In this document: piece after piece, positions 16,226 to 24,504 of the stretch
Numbering within the stretch: the first letter of the stretch is position 1
Layout: the number at the start of each line of letters is the position of its first letter
Assembly (NCBI GenBank): GCA_024234505.1
Contig: JACKOD010000004.1
Coordinates: 124,001-188,000 of the forward strand
DNA: 64,000 nucleotides
DNA from: Hahellaceae bacterium
GTDB lineage: Bacteria > Pseudomonadota > Gammaproteobacteria > Pseudomonadales > Oleiphilaceae
Reading direction: 5' to 3'
Program-made: the position numbers and the translations under genes
The notes under the pieces: generated by a model
Databases searched by the model: none
Seen by the model: the letters and a program-made list of their open reading frames with translations, nothing else
Told to the model about the DNA's origin: nothing

Positions 16226-17251
16226 TTATGGCTGGGTGGCAGGGTTTGGCACCATCACTCGGCAGAACAGGAGATCATCCTGATAAGTGACTGCATCCAG
16301 TTGAATGTGCTGCGCGCTTAATAAATCCAGGAAGCTTCCGAGTTGTTCGCTGCTTAACGGGTCGGGCAGGCCTTGCCAGACTGCTTTGGTGCGAAATGCA
16401 TCGTCGACATCCAGCAGTGTGCTTAATTGCCTGATGGAGTTCTGTCCAACGATGGTCGGCGGGAGGTCAAGCACCAGTTTGCTTTTCATTTCTTTGCGGG
16501 AGCGGGCTTCGGCGGGGTAGGTGATTTCTGTCAAATTGATTTCGCGCTGCAGCGTGAAGTTTGGCTGATTAGGCTCGGTGCCGGTGAGTGTGGCGATCTG
16601 GCGGGATTCGCTTTCCTTGCGGATCAGTGCCTTGGTATGCACGTCTCGAATGCTTTTCTCTCTACCCCGGACTTCCGTTCTTTGTGCCTCTGCCGCATTC
16701 GCCAGTGCATCGGCCGCGCAGGAAAAATAGGCATTCTGCCAGCGGCCGGTGGCGGCGTCTCCAGAGGTGGTGCATGTGTAGCCGTCGGCACAGGGTTCGG
16801 CGTCCAGCTGCTCGACGCCTTTTACCCGACTAAAGGGAATGTTGCGGGATTCCGAAAACAGCCAGGCTTCATCCGCGTCAAAGGTCTCTGTCGGTGGCAT
16901 GAGGGCGGCTTTTAAACCCGGTACGATATCGGCAAATTCCCTGCCCATGGTTTTGCGTTCCTGCAGGTATTGCTCGGTCGAGAGGTTGCCCAGTTGGTGT
17001 TGTTTACACAGAAATTCGGCTTCCGCAAAGTAGATTTGCACCTGCTTTTCGACATTTTTCACATTGGAGGTCGAGACATAAGTGCCGCCCAGTCCGAGGA
17101 TGCCGTAGGATGCGTTGAGTGACATGGCCTTGTCCTGATATAGCAGGGGAGACGCGCACTCGTCAGTCACTGCTAACGGTTTGATAGATTGGCAGCCTGC
17201 CAGTGCAAGGGTCAGTCCAAGGTAACCGGTAATGAAGTGCGTTCGTTTCAT
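16226..17251 (-). CDS. Lipoprotein of unknown function
   Basis: This is 341 residues with a signal peptide ending in the lipobox LAGC (Cys20). The rest is a mostly charged periplasmic domain with three further cysteine-containing segments (ECASPLL, FLCKQH, CADGYTC) that could form disulfides. A central segment (AEAQRTEVRGREKSIRDVHTKALIRKESESRQ) is helical and charged. I do not recognise a family. The stop codon lies six bases from the end of the palindrome array, so that array may lie in the 3' end of its transcript. Confidence 0.75.
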   Translation of the reverse strand: MKRTHFITGYLGLTLALAGCQSIKPLAVTDECASPLLYQDKAMSLNASYGILGLGGTYVSTSNVKNVEKQVQIYFAEAEFLCKQHQLGNLSTEQYLQERKTMGREFADIVPGLKAALMPPTETFDADEAWLFSESRNIPFSRVKGVEQLDAEPCADGYTCTTSGDAATGRWQNAYFSCAADALANAAEAQRTEVRGREKSIRDVHTKALIRKESESRQIATLTGTEPNQPNFTLQREINLTEITYPAEARSRKEMKSKLVLDLPPTIVGQNSIRQLSTLLDVDDAFRTKAVWQGLPDPLSSEQLGSFLDLLSAQHIQLDAVTYQDDLLFCRVMVPNPATQP

Positions 17252-17432
17252 CGTTGTGTTATCGCCCCTGCTAACTGTGCATAGATAAGTTACTCCTCTG
17301 GAATTCTAGCATGGGTCGCCATTCGATAAGATAGAGAATAAAAATTGGTATCCAAAGCGAGAAATGCCCCTAGAATGCCTGATTGAAATCCTCTAATTTT
17401 GGAAGCAGCGTGCGCTTTATATGTGCTTTTGC

Positions 17433-18299
17433 TTATTTTAGGGGTAAGCAAATGTCGGTGACTAACTCATGTTCGGGGGTTTCTGGCATCAGATTCCGAT
17501 AATGGAAAAACAACGGAAAATCCCGCAGCTCTTCACCACTTTCTGGTAACCATTCGCGATATAGATAGTAAGCACACGGGCCAATCAGGTTGTGACTGCC
17601 CAAATGCCGCACCACGGCACAGCGCCCGCCAGGAATGGTTTTGTTAACTACGCCTTGTGGATTGGAGGGTACCGCTTGGGCAACCGAACCACTGATATCG
17701 AAACGGAATTGCTCCGGCGGCGTTGTATTCGGATCATCGTAGGCGATGCCGAACGTTTCGCTGGTGTTGACTGGTGAAAGCCCCGTGCTTTTGCGCCACT
17801 CGATAAAGATTCGGGCGGATTCGTTGACCAGATCGGGCGCTCCCCGGTGTTCCAATGCCGCGATCCGGGTTTCGGGAAACTCGATGATGTTCACTTCCAT
17901 AACTTGGTTCCTCTCTCTGACAGGAATTTGATACTGTTCTGTCCATGGCTGCCAGGCCGGACGTTTTCTGAATTGAGAAGGCGTTTGACCAAAGGTGTTT
18001 TTAAACGCGCGAGAAAACGACTCGGGATTCTCGAAACCTGCTTCCAGCGCAATCTCGATCACCTGCTTTTCCTTCTGGAAAGCCAGTCGATAGGATGCGC
18101 GTTTCAGTCGCATCAATTGCCTATAGCGGGAAACGTTAATTCCTGCGTACTGCGAAAACTGCCGATGGAAATGGAATTTCGAAAAATTGGCCACACGGCT
18201 TAAATGCTCCACGGAGAGGTCCTCGTACAAGTGCTCGTCGATATAGTCGAACACCTTGGCGAACCGCTCCGCATACGCCGAAATCTTTTTTTCGTTCAT
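17433..18299 (-). CDS. AraC-family regulator with GyrI-like effector domain
   Basis: From ATG 18299 this is 288 residues; a GGAGGT box lies upstream, and the frame start at 18314 would overlap it. The AraC DNA-binding domain is N-terminal (LSVEHLSRVANFSKFHFHRQF and IALEAGFENPESFSRAFKNTFGQTPSQFR). A GyrI-like/AraC_E_bind domain follows from about residue 130 (EVNIIEFPETRIAALEHRG to the C-terminus). This architecture is that of Rob- and SbmC-like regulators that bind toxic or amphipathic compounds. The target is unknown. Confidence 0.9.
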   Translation of the reverse strand: MNEKKISAYAERFAKVFDYIDEHLYEDLSVEHLSRVANFSKFHFHRQFSQYAGINVSRYRQLMRLKRASYRLAFQKEKQVIEIALEAGFENPESFSRAFKNTFGQTPSQFRKRPAWQPWTEQYQIPVRERNQVMEVNIIEFPETRIAALEHRGAPDLVNESARIFIEWRKSTGLSPVNTSETFGIAYDDPNTTPPEQFRFDISGSVAQAVPSNPQGVVNKTIPGGRCAVVRHLGSHNLIGPCAYYLYREWLPESGEELRDFPLFFHYRNLMPETPEHELVTDICLPLK

Positions 18300-18364
18300 T
18301 CCCGACCTCCTCAATCAGGGCTAACTATGCCCGGATCTTTAGGAATCATCCTGACTGAAATTGC

Positions 18365-19174
18365 TCAATTCCCTAATCGCAAAAAGAACTGTGTCGTAAA
18401 GTCATCCGCCGGAAAAAAGGTTTCCACTTTGAGTTCGTCGGCAGTGACATCCTGCGCCGTACCAAACGAGGAGATCATGCTGAATATTTTCAGCGTCAGA
18501 TTGCCCACTCCCAATTCCATGGGTAGCAGGGGCGCAAAGTTTTCGTTTAGCTCGTTGGTGGCATCGCCGGAGGCCTGGTCTTTCAACTCGACGAGCAAGT
18601 TTTGCAAGGTGGTGTTGTTCGGGTCGGCGGCGACCTCTCGTTGTAAACGTACCATGAGATGTTTTGACACCTCATTCCAATTGTTAATCAAGGGTTTCAT
18701 GCCCTGTGGATGAAACGTTAAGCGGTAGACGTTCTTTTGTCCGCCGGGATCGACACGCTCCCATAATTGATTCTGGTTTCCCAGCAATTCTAAAAATCGT
18801 ACGGCAGCCCTGTTCGACAGCAGCATGTTCCAATTGCGATCGACCACAATGGCCGGATAGGGCTCGTGGTGATCCAGCATCATTTGCAAGGCTTTGTTGA
18901 CTGTGGCCATGCCCTGGCTGTCCAGCGTGCGCTCTTTGAATACGGGGGCAAATCCGGCGGCGGTAAGCAGTTGGTTGCGTTCGCGCAAGGGTAAATCAAG
19001 TACGTCGCAGAGGTTGAGCACCATATCGCGACTGGGCTTCGCGCGGCCGGACTCCAGAAAGCTGACGTGCCGTTGCGAGACGCCCGCGTCGAGCGCGAGA
19101 TCCAGTTGGGAACGTTTTCTGAAATTCCGCCATTGCTTGATCATGGCGGAAAATGAAGATTCCACGGCACCCAT
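18365..19174 (-). CDS. XRE-family regulator with MmyB-like ligand-binding domain
   Basis: This is 269 residues. A Cro/C1 helix-turn-helix at about 14-60 (LDLALDAGVSQRHVSFLESG) is joined to a C-terminal MmyB-type domain (YPAIVVDRNWNMLLSNRAAVRFL), a PAS-like fold that in relatives binds small, often fatty-acid-like ligands. A G-rich GGGGAG box lies eight bases before the ATG. It is divergent from the small membrane protein gene at 19324, a likely target by position. Confidence 0.9.
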   Translation of the reverse strand: MGAVESSFSAMIKQWRNFRKRSQLDLALDAGVSQRHVSFLESGRAKPSRDMVLNLCDVLDLPLRERNQLLTAAGFAPVFKERTLDSQGMATVNKALQMMLDHHEPYPAIVVDRNWNMLLSNRAAVRFLELLGNQNQLWERVDPGGQKNVYRLTFHPQGMKPLINNWNEVSKHLMVRLQREVAADPNNTTLQNLLVELKDQASGDATNELNENFAPLLPMELGVGNLTLKIFSMISSFGTAQDVTADELKVETFFPADDFTTQFFLRLGN

Positions 19175-19323
19175 TCGAATATCTCCCCCCTGCCTGGGCT
19201 ACGTTATATTCCAGCATACTAGCAGCTTGTCCCTGTATTGCCGCAATTACCTCTGAGGTAATTGTTTGGTCGCTGGCGTTGGTGAACACTGAAATGGTCT
19301 TAATCAACGATGAGGGAATCACA

Positions 19324-19662
19324 ATGACACTTCGTAAAGCGCTACTATGGCTGATTTTTATCGACTTTGCGGTATTTAGCGGTTGGGTTATGTGGCAAGT
19401 AGGCTACATGGGCGTCTGGGCCGCGGGTTTTACTGATCCCGGCAGTATGCAGTTACTGTTCGATCTGGTGATATGTTGCTTGCTGATCAGTTCCTGGCTC
19501 AAGCAGGATGCGCGTCAGTGGGAGATGAATCCTTACCCATGGATGGTGGCAATCTTTATCACCGGTTCTATCGCTATATTGGTGTATCTGCTGGTCCGCG
19601 AATATCGTAAGGAGGGGGTACCCCAAGGCCTTCGCCAAACTGCAGGCGCGATGTCTTCTTGA
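19324..19662 (+). CDS. DUF2834-like small membrane protein
   Basis: From ATG 19324 this is 112 residues, chosen because GAGGGA lies upstream and the first membrane segment starts at residue 5. Three membrane segments are visible (LLWLIFIDFAVFSGWVMW, LLFDLVICCLLISSWL and PWMVAIFITGSIAILVYLLV). The DxxxCL/SSW pattern in the middle segment resembles DUF2834. Function unknown. It is divergent from the MmyB-type regulator and probably regulated by it. Confidence 0.72.
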   Translation: MTLRKALLWLIFIDFAVFSGWVMWQVGYMGVWAAGFTDPGSMQLLFDLVICCLLISSWLKQDARQWEMNPYPWMVAIFITGSIAILVYLLVREYRKEGVPQGLRQTAGAMSS

Positions 19663-19688
19663 TCGTGAATGCAAATACACGGGTGTTA

Positions 19689-19716
19689 ACGCCTGCGTTG
19701 GCAGGCGTATTCTGTT
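19689..19716 (+). terminator. Hairpin between convergent genes
   Basis: An 8-bp perfect stem (ACGCCTGC/GCAGGCGT) with a GTTG loop is followed by ATTCTGTTCT. It lies between the convergent 19324 and 19723 genes. The T-run is imperfect, so it is a probable rather than certain terminator. Confidence 0.5.
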
Positions 19717-19722
19717 CTGTGT

Positions 19723-20670
19723 TTAGCGGGTCATTTTCTTTACAAATACCACCACAAATAAGGCCAGCGTGAAACTGCCCACAAAGGCCTCGGTCGCAGC
19801 GTTGGCTCTCGCCAGCCCGGTAGGCGTGAGGTCTCCATAACCCAGTGTGGTGAAGGTGACGATGCTGAAATACAGACAACTCATGAAGTTTGACAGATTG
19901 GTGAGCAAAGGCAGCTCCGTATTCATCCGTAATGGATGGCCGCCGTCCGAAATGCCGATTAAAAAGTAGTTGAGTGCAAAAAATAGAATCGCCAGCGCAG
20001 AAAAGATAATCACCCGCATAGGGCGCTCGCCATAGCCACAGAAGACATCCACGCTCTTGGATACCATGCGACGAAACGAATAAGGCGGCATCTGATAGCG
20101 ACGCATGGTCATTTCGCGCACAAAAAAATTACCGGCATCTTCGAACATGCCCTGATTTTCAGTGACTTTGCGTAAATGGCGATAAGTTTCTTCAGCTTGC
20201 TGGTAGAGATCCAGACGCTCTCTTTCAGACTCGGTACCATGCGCGAGTTCTTCCTGAAATAGTTGCTCTCCCCAATTAACATTATCCAGCTTGGCGCGTT
20301 CCAGATTTGCTCCCAACAGATTACAGCCTTGCAGGTTGGCACAGTGCAAATTAGCCCCCTCCAGATTGGCTTTCATGAGCGACGAGTGGCTCAGGTCGAG
20401 ATTGAATAGATGTGCGCCCCGCAAATCGGCGCGATACAGGTCGGAATGGGTGAGTTGCAAGCCTTGTCGTTCGCCGGCGTTAACCAGATTAATAGAGGCC
20501 AATTGCGTCCGACGTAAGGAAAAGCCTGTCATGGGGATGCCGGTTCGGGCGCGTTGCTCAAGGCGCCGAATCAGATCGGCATCACGTTTTACCGGCTCTA
20601 ATTGTTGCCAGTAGCTGGCATCATCGGGATGAGTCCGGTTGTCTGAGGCACTCTGTACCGGTTCTTTCAT
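19723..20670 (-). CDS. Pentapeptide-repeat potassium channel
   Basis: This is 315 residues. Residues about 70-132 are A(D/N)LxxA-type pentapeptide repeats (YRADLRGAHLF, MKANLEGANLHCANLQGCNL), which form a right-handed beta-helix. After a charged linker comes a two-transmembrane ion channel: segment at about 219-240, selectivity filter TTLGYGD at 274-280, and a last segment at 293-311. It is expected to pass K+ across the inner membrane, with the pentapeptide part as a cytoplasmic domain of unknown role. All filter residues are intact. Confidence 0.92.
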   Translation of the reverse strand: MKEPVQSASDNRTHPDDASYWQQLEPVKRDADLIRRLEQRARTGIPMTGFSLRRTQLASINLVNAGERQGLQLTHSDLYRADLRGAHLFNLDLSHSSLMKANLEGANLHCANLQGCNLLGANLERAKLDNVNWGEQLFQEELAHGTESERERLDLYQQAEETYRHLRKVTENQGMFEDAGNFFVREMTMRRYQMPPYSFRRMVSKSVDVFCGYGERPMRVIIFSALAILFFALNYFLIGISDGGHPLRMNTELPLLTNLSNFMSCLYFSIVTFTTLGYGDLTPTGLARANAATEAFVGSFTLALFVVVFVKKMTR

Positions 20671-20836
20671 GGGGGAATCGTTCCAGGCTGGTCAGCGATG
20701 CTGTCAGTATAGATGACTAAAAAGCACTGGATGCAACAATCGGGCGGGTTTGCAGTCGGAGGGGTTTTTCCGGGAAAATAGCGCTCCATTAATTTCGGCC
20801 AGGGTAGGCCAGAACAACAGCACGAAAGGAAGTGGA

Positions 20837-21478
20837 ATGAAGCAACTCATCATGGTTTTTGTGGGCCTCCTGTTGGCAACCACACAAGTGAATGCGACCG
20901 CGCAAGCAACGGAGTCTCTGATTTACGAAGGCGAGGCAATGGCTACCTTGTCGAACCCTCTCGAAGCCTATTTTAATGACGCACGGCCTAAGCCGCGAAA
21001 AATTCTCAAGGCAACCTGTTCTGCTATCTGGCGGGGCTATCTCGCTACCTGGGAAGTGAAAGGCCAGACCCTGTATTTAAACAAAATAGCCAAAGGTTCC
21101 TGCTCGGGTAATGGGGCAGACATTCCGTTAGCGAAGATTTTTCCGGGGAAAACGTCCCCGCTGAAGGCAGCATGGTTTTCGGGGGTGTTAATTATTCCCG
21201 AGGGTGAGATGGTTCGCTATCGACACGACGAGTATGAATCAACCTATGAACACTACCGTTTGGTGATGGTTTCCAGCGGTAAGGTGGGTAAGGTGCAGAG
21301 GCTGGATCTGGACGCCTTTCAGAAGCTCAGATCCGAACGGTTTGTAAGGTATCAGTCCACCGAAGCATATCGCCAGCGGTTTGATAAACTACGTGCCTCC
21401 GGACGTTATTCGAAATCTGAAGCCGAACAGCGCTTGTACAAAACCGATATGGCCTATTATTTGGCGGTAGCGGAGTGA
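20837..21478 (+). CDS. Exported protein of unknown function
   Basis: From ATG 20837 this is 213 residues; AAGGAAGTGGA lies just upstream and a clean signal peptide follows (MKQLIMVFVGLLLATTQVNATAQ). The mature protein has no recognised domain. It has a two-cysteine pair (KATCSAIW, KGSCSGNG) that may form a disulfide, and a charged C-terminal helix. Transcription continues towards the IMPACT-family gene 37 bases downstream. Confidence 0.72.
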   Translation: MKQLIMVFVGLLLATTQVNATAQATESLIYEGEAMATLSNPLEAYFNDARPKPRKILKATCSAIWRGYLATWEVKGQTLYLNKIAKGSCSGNGADIPLAKIFPGKTSPLKAAWFSGVLIIPEGEMVRYRHDEYESTYEHYRLVMVSSGKVGKVQRLDLDAFQKLRSERFVRYQSTEAYRQRFDKLRASGRYSKSEAEQRLYKTDMAYYLAVAE

Positions 21479-21515
21479 GCCACAGCCGCTCAAATAACTT
21501 TACGGCAGCCATAAA

Positions 21516-22124
21516 ATGACCACACTCAGTATTCCCGACGGCTTTGTGAGCGTAGAAACTGAAGTAAAAAAGAGTCGGTTTATTGCCTGGGCCGATCATG
21601 CCGCTTCGCGTGAAGACGCGATGGCATTGCTCGAAAAAGCCCGCCAACAGTACCCCGATGCCCGTCACCATTGTTGGGCATACATTAGCGAAAATGGCCG
21701 TTCGGCGGCGGCATCAGACGATGGTGAACCGTCTGGGACGGCAGGCAAGCCCATACTGAATGTGCTGCAACACAAAGAGATTACCGACGTCATGCTGGTG
21801 GTGATTCGCTATTTTGGCGGTATTAAACTGGGTGCGGGTGGGCTGGTCCGGGCCTACTCGGGGGCCGCACAAGCGGCGATGGATGCCTTGGCGCTAAAGC
21901 ATCCGGTGGCGATGATCCGGGTCTCTTTCAGTTGTGATTTCGCCCAGGAAGCCCAGGCGCGCTATTGGGTGGAGCAAGCATCGGGCGTGATTGATACTGT
22001 CGATTACGGCCGCCAGGTGACCTTGCACGTGCAATTACCTGAAATAAACTATTCTGCATGGCGGGCGCAGGCCGGGCATAAAGTCCACATTCAGTCGTCT
22101 TCCGCGCCAGGCTTTGGAGAATAA
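21516..22124 (+). CDS. IMPACT/YigZ-family protein
   Basis: This is 202 residues, the usual length for YigZ. The N-terminal IMPACT domain shows KKSRFIAWADHA, ARHHCWAYI and SDDGEPSGTAGKPIL, followed by VVIRYFGGIKLGAGGLVRAYS, the family's most conserved block. A short C-terminal DUF1949-like domain follows. YigZ-type proteins are linked to translation control or peptide processing; the biochemical role is not settled. It is downstream of the exported protein gene on the same strand. Confidence 0.93.
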   Translation: MTTLSIPDGFVSVETEVKKSRFIAWADHAASREDAMALLEKARQQYPDARHHCWAYISENGRSAAASDDGEPSGTAGKPILNVLQHKEITDVMLVVIRYFGGIKLGAGGLVRAYSGAAQAAMDALALKHPVAMIRVSFSCDFAQEAQARYWVEQASGVIDTVDYGRQVTLHVQLPEINYSAWRAQAGHKVHIQSSSAPGFGE

Positions 22125-22201
22125 TCTCTTTATAGAAGCGTGATACAATGGCGCGTTTTCAACCGGTGGTCTCCGTGGGAGTTGTTATTCGGAGCGATAC
22201 A

Positions 22202-22235
22202 CAGGTTTCTCCGAAAGATAATCAGGTTTCCCCGA
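22202..22235 (+). repeat. Two 13-bp direct repeats upstream of the TetR gene
   Basis: CAGGTTTCTCCGA (22202-22214) and CAGGTTTCCCCGA (22223-22235) differ at one position and are 21 bases apart, two helical turns. They precede the TetR gene start at 22264 and are candidate sites for autoregulation, though TetR operators are normally inverted. Confidence 0.35.
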
Positions 22236-22263
22236 GAAGCGTCGAGCGCAGGATAGGTTCAAA

Positions 22264-22872
22264 TTGACAAACACTAATTATCACCACGGTGATTTAAAGC
22301 GTGCACTGGTGCAGGCCGCGAAGGAAATACTCCGCTCGGAAGGGGCCGATGCCTTGTCATTGCGAGCCATTGCTGCCGCCGTAGGAGTGTCTCATATGGC
22401 ACCTTATACTCATTTCAAAAACAAGCGGGAGCTGTTGCAAGCCGTGGCCGCATCGGGATTTGATGAATTGGCCGAACGCATGTTGATTGAAAAAAAGCCA
22501 GACTTGCGACGACGTGATCTGATCTTGAATTATGGCGTAGTGTATGTGCAATTTGCGGTGGAGAACCCGGAAATCTATCGCTTGATGCTGAGCCAGGTGG
22601 ATACTGGAGGACGTCGCAACAAAGGCACAAAGCCCGAGTCACCGGCGAAAGTGAGAGTCTCGGAAAAACTCGAAAGCAGTACCCAGCGCCCATTCAAACT
22701 TTTGCATGCGGCGTTTGCCAAGCCCGGGGTGGATGACAAGGTGGTGTTAGCCAGAGCCCTGGGTGCCTGGTCGATGGTTCATGGCATGTCGGCGCTGATT
22801 ATTGACGGACACCTTCAAATCCCGAAAGGTATGGATGTCATTGATTTGTTTAAAATCGCGGTATCACCCTGA
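22264..22872 (+). CDS. TetR/AcrR-family transcriptional regulator
   Basis: This is 202 residues starting at TTG; no ATG is available near the conserved start YHHGDLKRALVQAA. The N-terminal HTH is clear (LSLRAIAAAVGVSHMAPYTHFKNKRELL). The C-terminal domain from about residue 80 resembles the WHG/TetR_C_33-like domain. A rare start codon and a modest Shine-Dalgarno (AGGATAGG) suggest low expression. No neighbour is an obvious target; the downstream 760 bases are gene-poor. Confidence 0.85.
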   Translation: MTNTNYHHGDLKRALVQAAKEILRSEGADALSLRAIAAAVGVSHMAPYTHFKNKRELLQAVAASGFDELAERMLIEKKPDLRRRDLILNYGVVYVQFAVENPEIYRLMLSQVDTGGRRNKGTKPESPAKVRVSEKLESSTQRPFKLLHAAFAKPGVDDKVVLARALGAWSMVHGMSALIIDGHLQIPKGMDVIDLFKIAVSP

Positions 22873-22993
22873 GGTACTGGATGTTTGTTTTTGCCCGTAT
22901 GGATGTCTGTAGGGACCAGCATTAAAGATCGTATCTGTCCTACCTTTGCGCAGTGCAGGAGCAGGTTCCGCAGAACGAATTAATCGCTTTTGA

Positions 22994-23153
22994 TCTGCTA
23001 TTCATCCCACCAAACGCGGCGCCATTCCCGAACACTTGCCGCCGATATTACGACGACTAGAACTTGGTGATGAAGATTGGCTGGAGCACGCCGGCGCGTT
23101 TGTTTTCAGTCTATTTCATCTCTACAGCGCAATATTGATATTGCAACCACCCT
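22994..23153 (+). pseudogene. Remnant of a REP-associated (Y1) transposase
   Basis: Translation from 22994 gives SAIHPTKRGAIPEHLPPIL and then RRLELGDEDWLEHAGAF before a stop at about 23153. This matches, as I know the family, the C-terminal block of large Y1/REP-associated transposases, where GRAI..xKRGAIPxxLPPILxRL..dxxxWL is conserved. The catalytic HUH and Tyr region is absent, and an in-frame stop precedes the block, so the gene is dead. Part of the sequence just upstream may be another scrap. A REPIN-like element starts about 70 bases downstream. Confidence 0.55.
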
Positions 23154-23219
23154 AATGACGCTTTTAAGTACCTCGACAATATTGTTCCGGTAACACGCTA
23201 AGTATGATACCCCATGCCT

Positions 23220-23307
23220 GAAGGCGGCCCGTCCTCGGGGCGCTTGGGGTGTGGTGCAGGGTTTGTTCAGGTGGTTTCGGCCAGCGCGGCGAGGACGCCA
23301 TGCCTAC
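23220..23307 (+). repeat. REPIN-like element A
   Basis: GAAG then the imperfect palindrome GCGGCCCGTCCTCGGGGCGC (8-bp stem, one mismatch, TCCT loop) faces an inverted second REP that ends in CTAC (23304-23307). The core 20 bases are identical to the right REP of element D at 59.9 kb. The 760-base gap 22873-23632 otherwise holds the transposase remnant and no gene. Confidence 0.75.
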
Positions 23308-23632
23308 AGGGTTGCCACCGAATTTAAGGTGCAGCGTTAACCCACCTTGGCAAGGCCTGGATTCTTTTTGTTCCGGTACTTAACTCGACCGCCATTCGTA
23401 ATTTATCGGATATCGCAAGACAAGAATAGCTTCGGGCTGCAGCGTGCTGCCGGATAGACTCCTGAAATTCGAAAAGAGACAGCACACCGCCCAAGGAATT
23501 CGGTCTTCTCGCCAACGATCCGTTCGAAGGCGACTACCATTGCTGACACAATAATTTATATCAAAGGACTTGCACCTCCAGCTTGCCCTGTAGCAACATT
23601 ACTACATGTGTGATCTGTCAGGAGCGATTACT

Positions 23633-23887
23633 ATGACTATTACAACCCTATCCAGCCGGGAGCTGAATCAGAATGTTACTCGTGCCAAAAAAGCCACCGA
23701 GAACGGCCCGGTTTTCATCACTGATCGCGGTAAACCTGCGCATGTGCTGTTGAGCTTTGAACAGTATCAAGAACTCACTGGACAGCGTCGCAACATTGCT
23801 GATGCGTTGTCGATGCCTGATATCGCAGATATTGAGTTTGATCCCGCGCCTGTGACAATCGAACCCAGTGCGGCTGATTTCTCATGA
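23633..23887 (+). CDS. Phd/YefM-family antitoxin
   Basis: From ATG 23633 this is 84 residues, with AGGAG upstream. The N-terminus TLSSRELNQNVTRAKKA and then GPVFITDRGKPAHVLLSFEQYQEL is the Phd/YefM antitoxin fold. The C-terminal acidic tail (IADIEFDPAPVTIEPSAADF) is the likely toxin-neutralising part. It overlaps the PIN-toxin start by four bases, so the pair is translationally coupled. The protein probably represses its own promoter. Confidence 0.92.
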   Translation: MTITTLSSRELNQNVTRAKKATENGPVFITDRGKPAHVLLSFEQYQELTGQRRNIADALSMPDIADIEFDPAPVTIEPSAADFS

Positions 23888-24312
23888 TGTACCTTCTCGA
23901 TACCAATATTGTGTCTGAACTGAGAAAAGTGCGGGCGGGTAAGGCTGACCCAAACGTTGCTGCATGGTCAGAAAGGGTTGATGCATCTGAGCTGTTTGTG
24001 TCGGCGATCACCATCCTGGAGTTGGAGCTAGGCGTGTTGTCGATAGAGCGTAAAGATGCCGTCCAGGGAGCCGTACTGCGTGCTTGGCTGGAGCAGCACG
24101 TATTACCGGAGTTTACCGGACGAACGCTGCCCGTTGATACGGCGGTTGCACAACGTTGCGCCCGACTGCATGTGCCCGACAGGCGCAGCGAGCGTGATGC
24201 GCTCATTGCGGCGACAGCGCTTGTGCATGGCATGACGGTAGTTACCCGCAATGTGGCCGATTTTCAGCCCACGGGGGTGACACTCCTGAATCCTTGGGAA
24301 CCAGACCTCTGA
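23884..24312 (+). CDS. vapC: VapC-type PIN-domain ribonuclease toxin
   Basis: This is 142 residues with a complete PIN acidic set: Asp6 in LLDTNIVSEL, Glu45 in ITILELELG, and the C-terminal Asp117 in RSERDALIAATALVHG with Asp135-region NVADF. PIN toxins cleave RNA, often initiator tRNA or rRNA. The four-base overlap with the upstream Phd-type antitoxin gene makes a type II toxin-antitoxin module. A strong terminator follows at 24427-24464. Confidence 0.92.
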   Translation: MMYLLDTNIVSELRKVRAGKADPNVAAWSERVDASELFVSAITILELELGVLSIERKDAVQGAVLRAWLEQHVLPEFTGRTLPVDTAVAQRCARLHVPDRRSERDALIAATALVHGMTVVTRNVADFQPTGVTLLNPWEPDL

Positions 24313-24426
24313 CCCGCCAGGAAAAGACAGAAACTGTCGTCCAGGAATAATACCTGTTAAAAAGTTCGATTTCTGGGCGTTTAGTGCACCAAATAGGTCG
24401 AAATCTCGCTTTTCAAGAATCAAACA

Positions 24427-24464
24427 AAAAAGGGCCGATGACGTTTCCGACATCGGCCCTTTTT
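24427..24464. terminator. Strong bidirectional rho-independent terminator
   Basis: A 14-bp perfect stem (AAAAAGGGCCGATG and its complement) encloses a 10-base loop and ends in TTTTT on both strands. It lies between the convergent vapC-type gene and the alcohol dehydrogenase gene. Confidence 0.92.
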
Positions 24465-24504
24465 AATTGTAATTGTACAGACAGCTATATTTAACTCGTT
24501 AGAC

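Noticed and set aside
15043..16321. Long plus-strand reading frames across the palindrome array (peptides such as SLTLSPRGEG repeated)
   Set aside because: All three frames stay open because the repeat lacks stops, not because they code. The peptides simply restate the palindromes, and they lack ribosome-binding sites.
410..17444. The 11-mer TATTTTAGGGG at 410, 5143 and 17434
   Set aside because: Three copies are more than expected by chance, but flanks differ, one lies in the end of a coding region, and no shared function is apparent.
22873..23632. A CRISPR-like reading of the repeats in this gap
   Set aside because: There is no regular repeat-spacer pattern. The palindromes are a REPIN-like pair and the rest is transposase debris.
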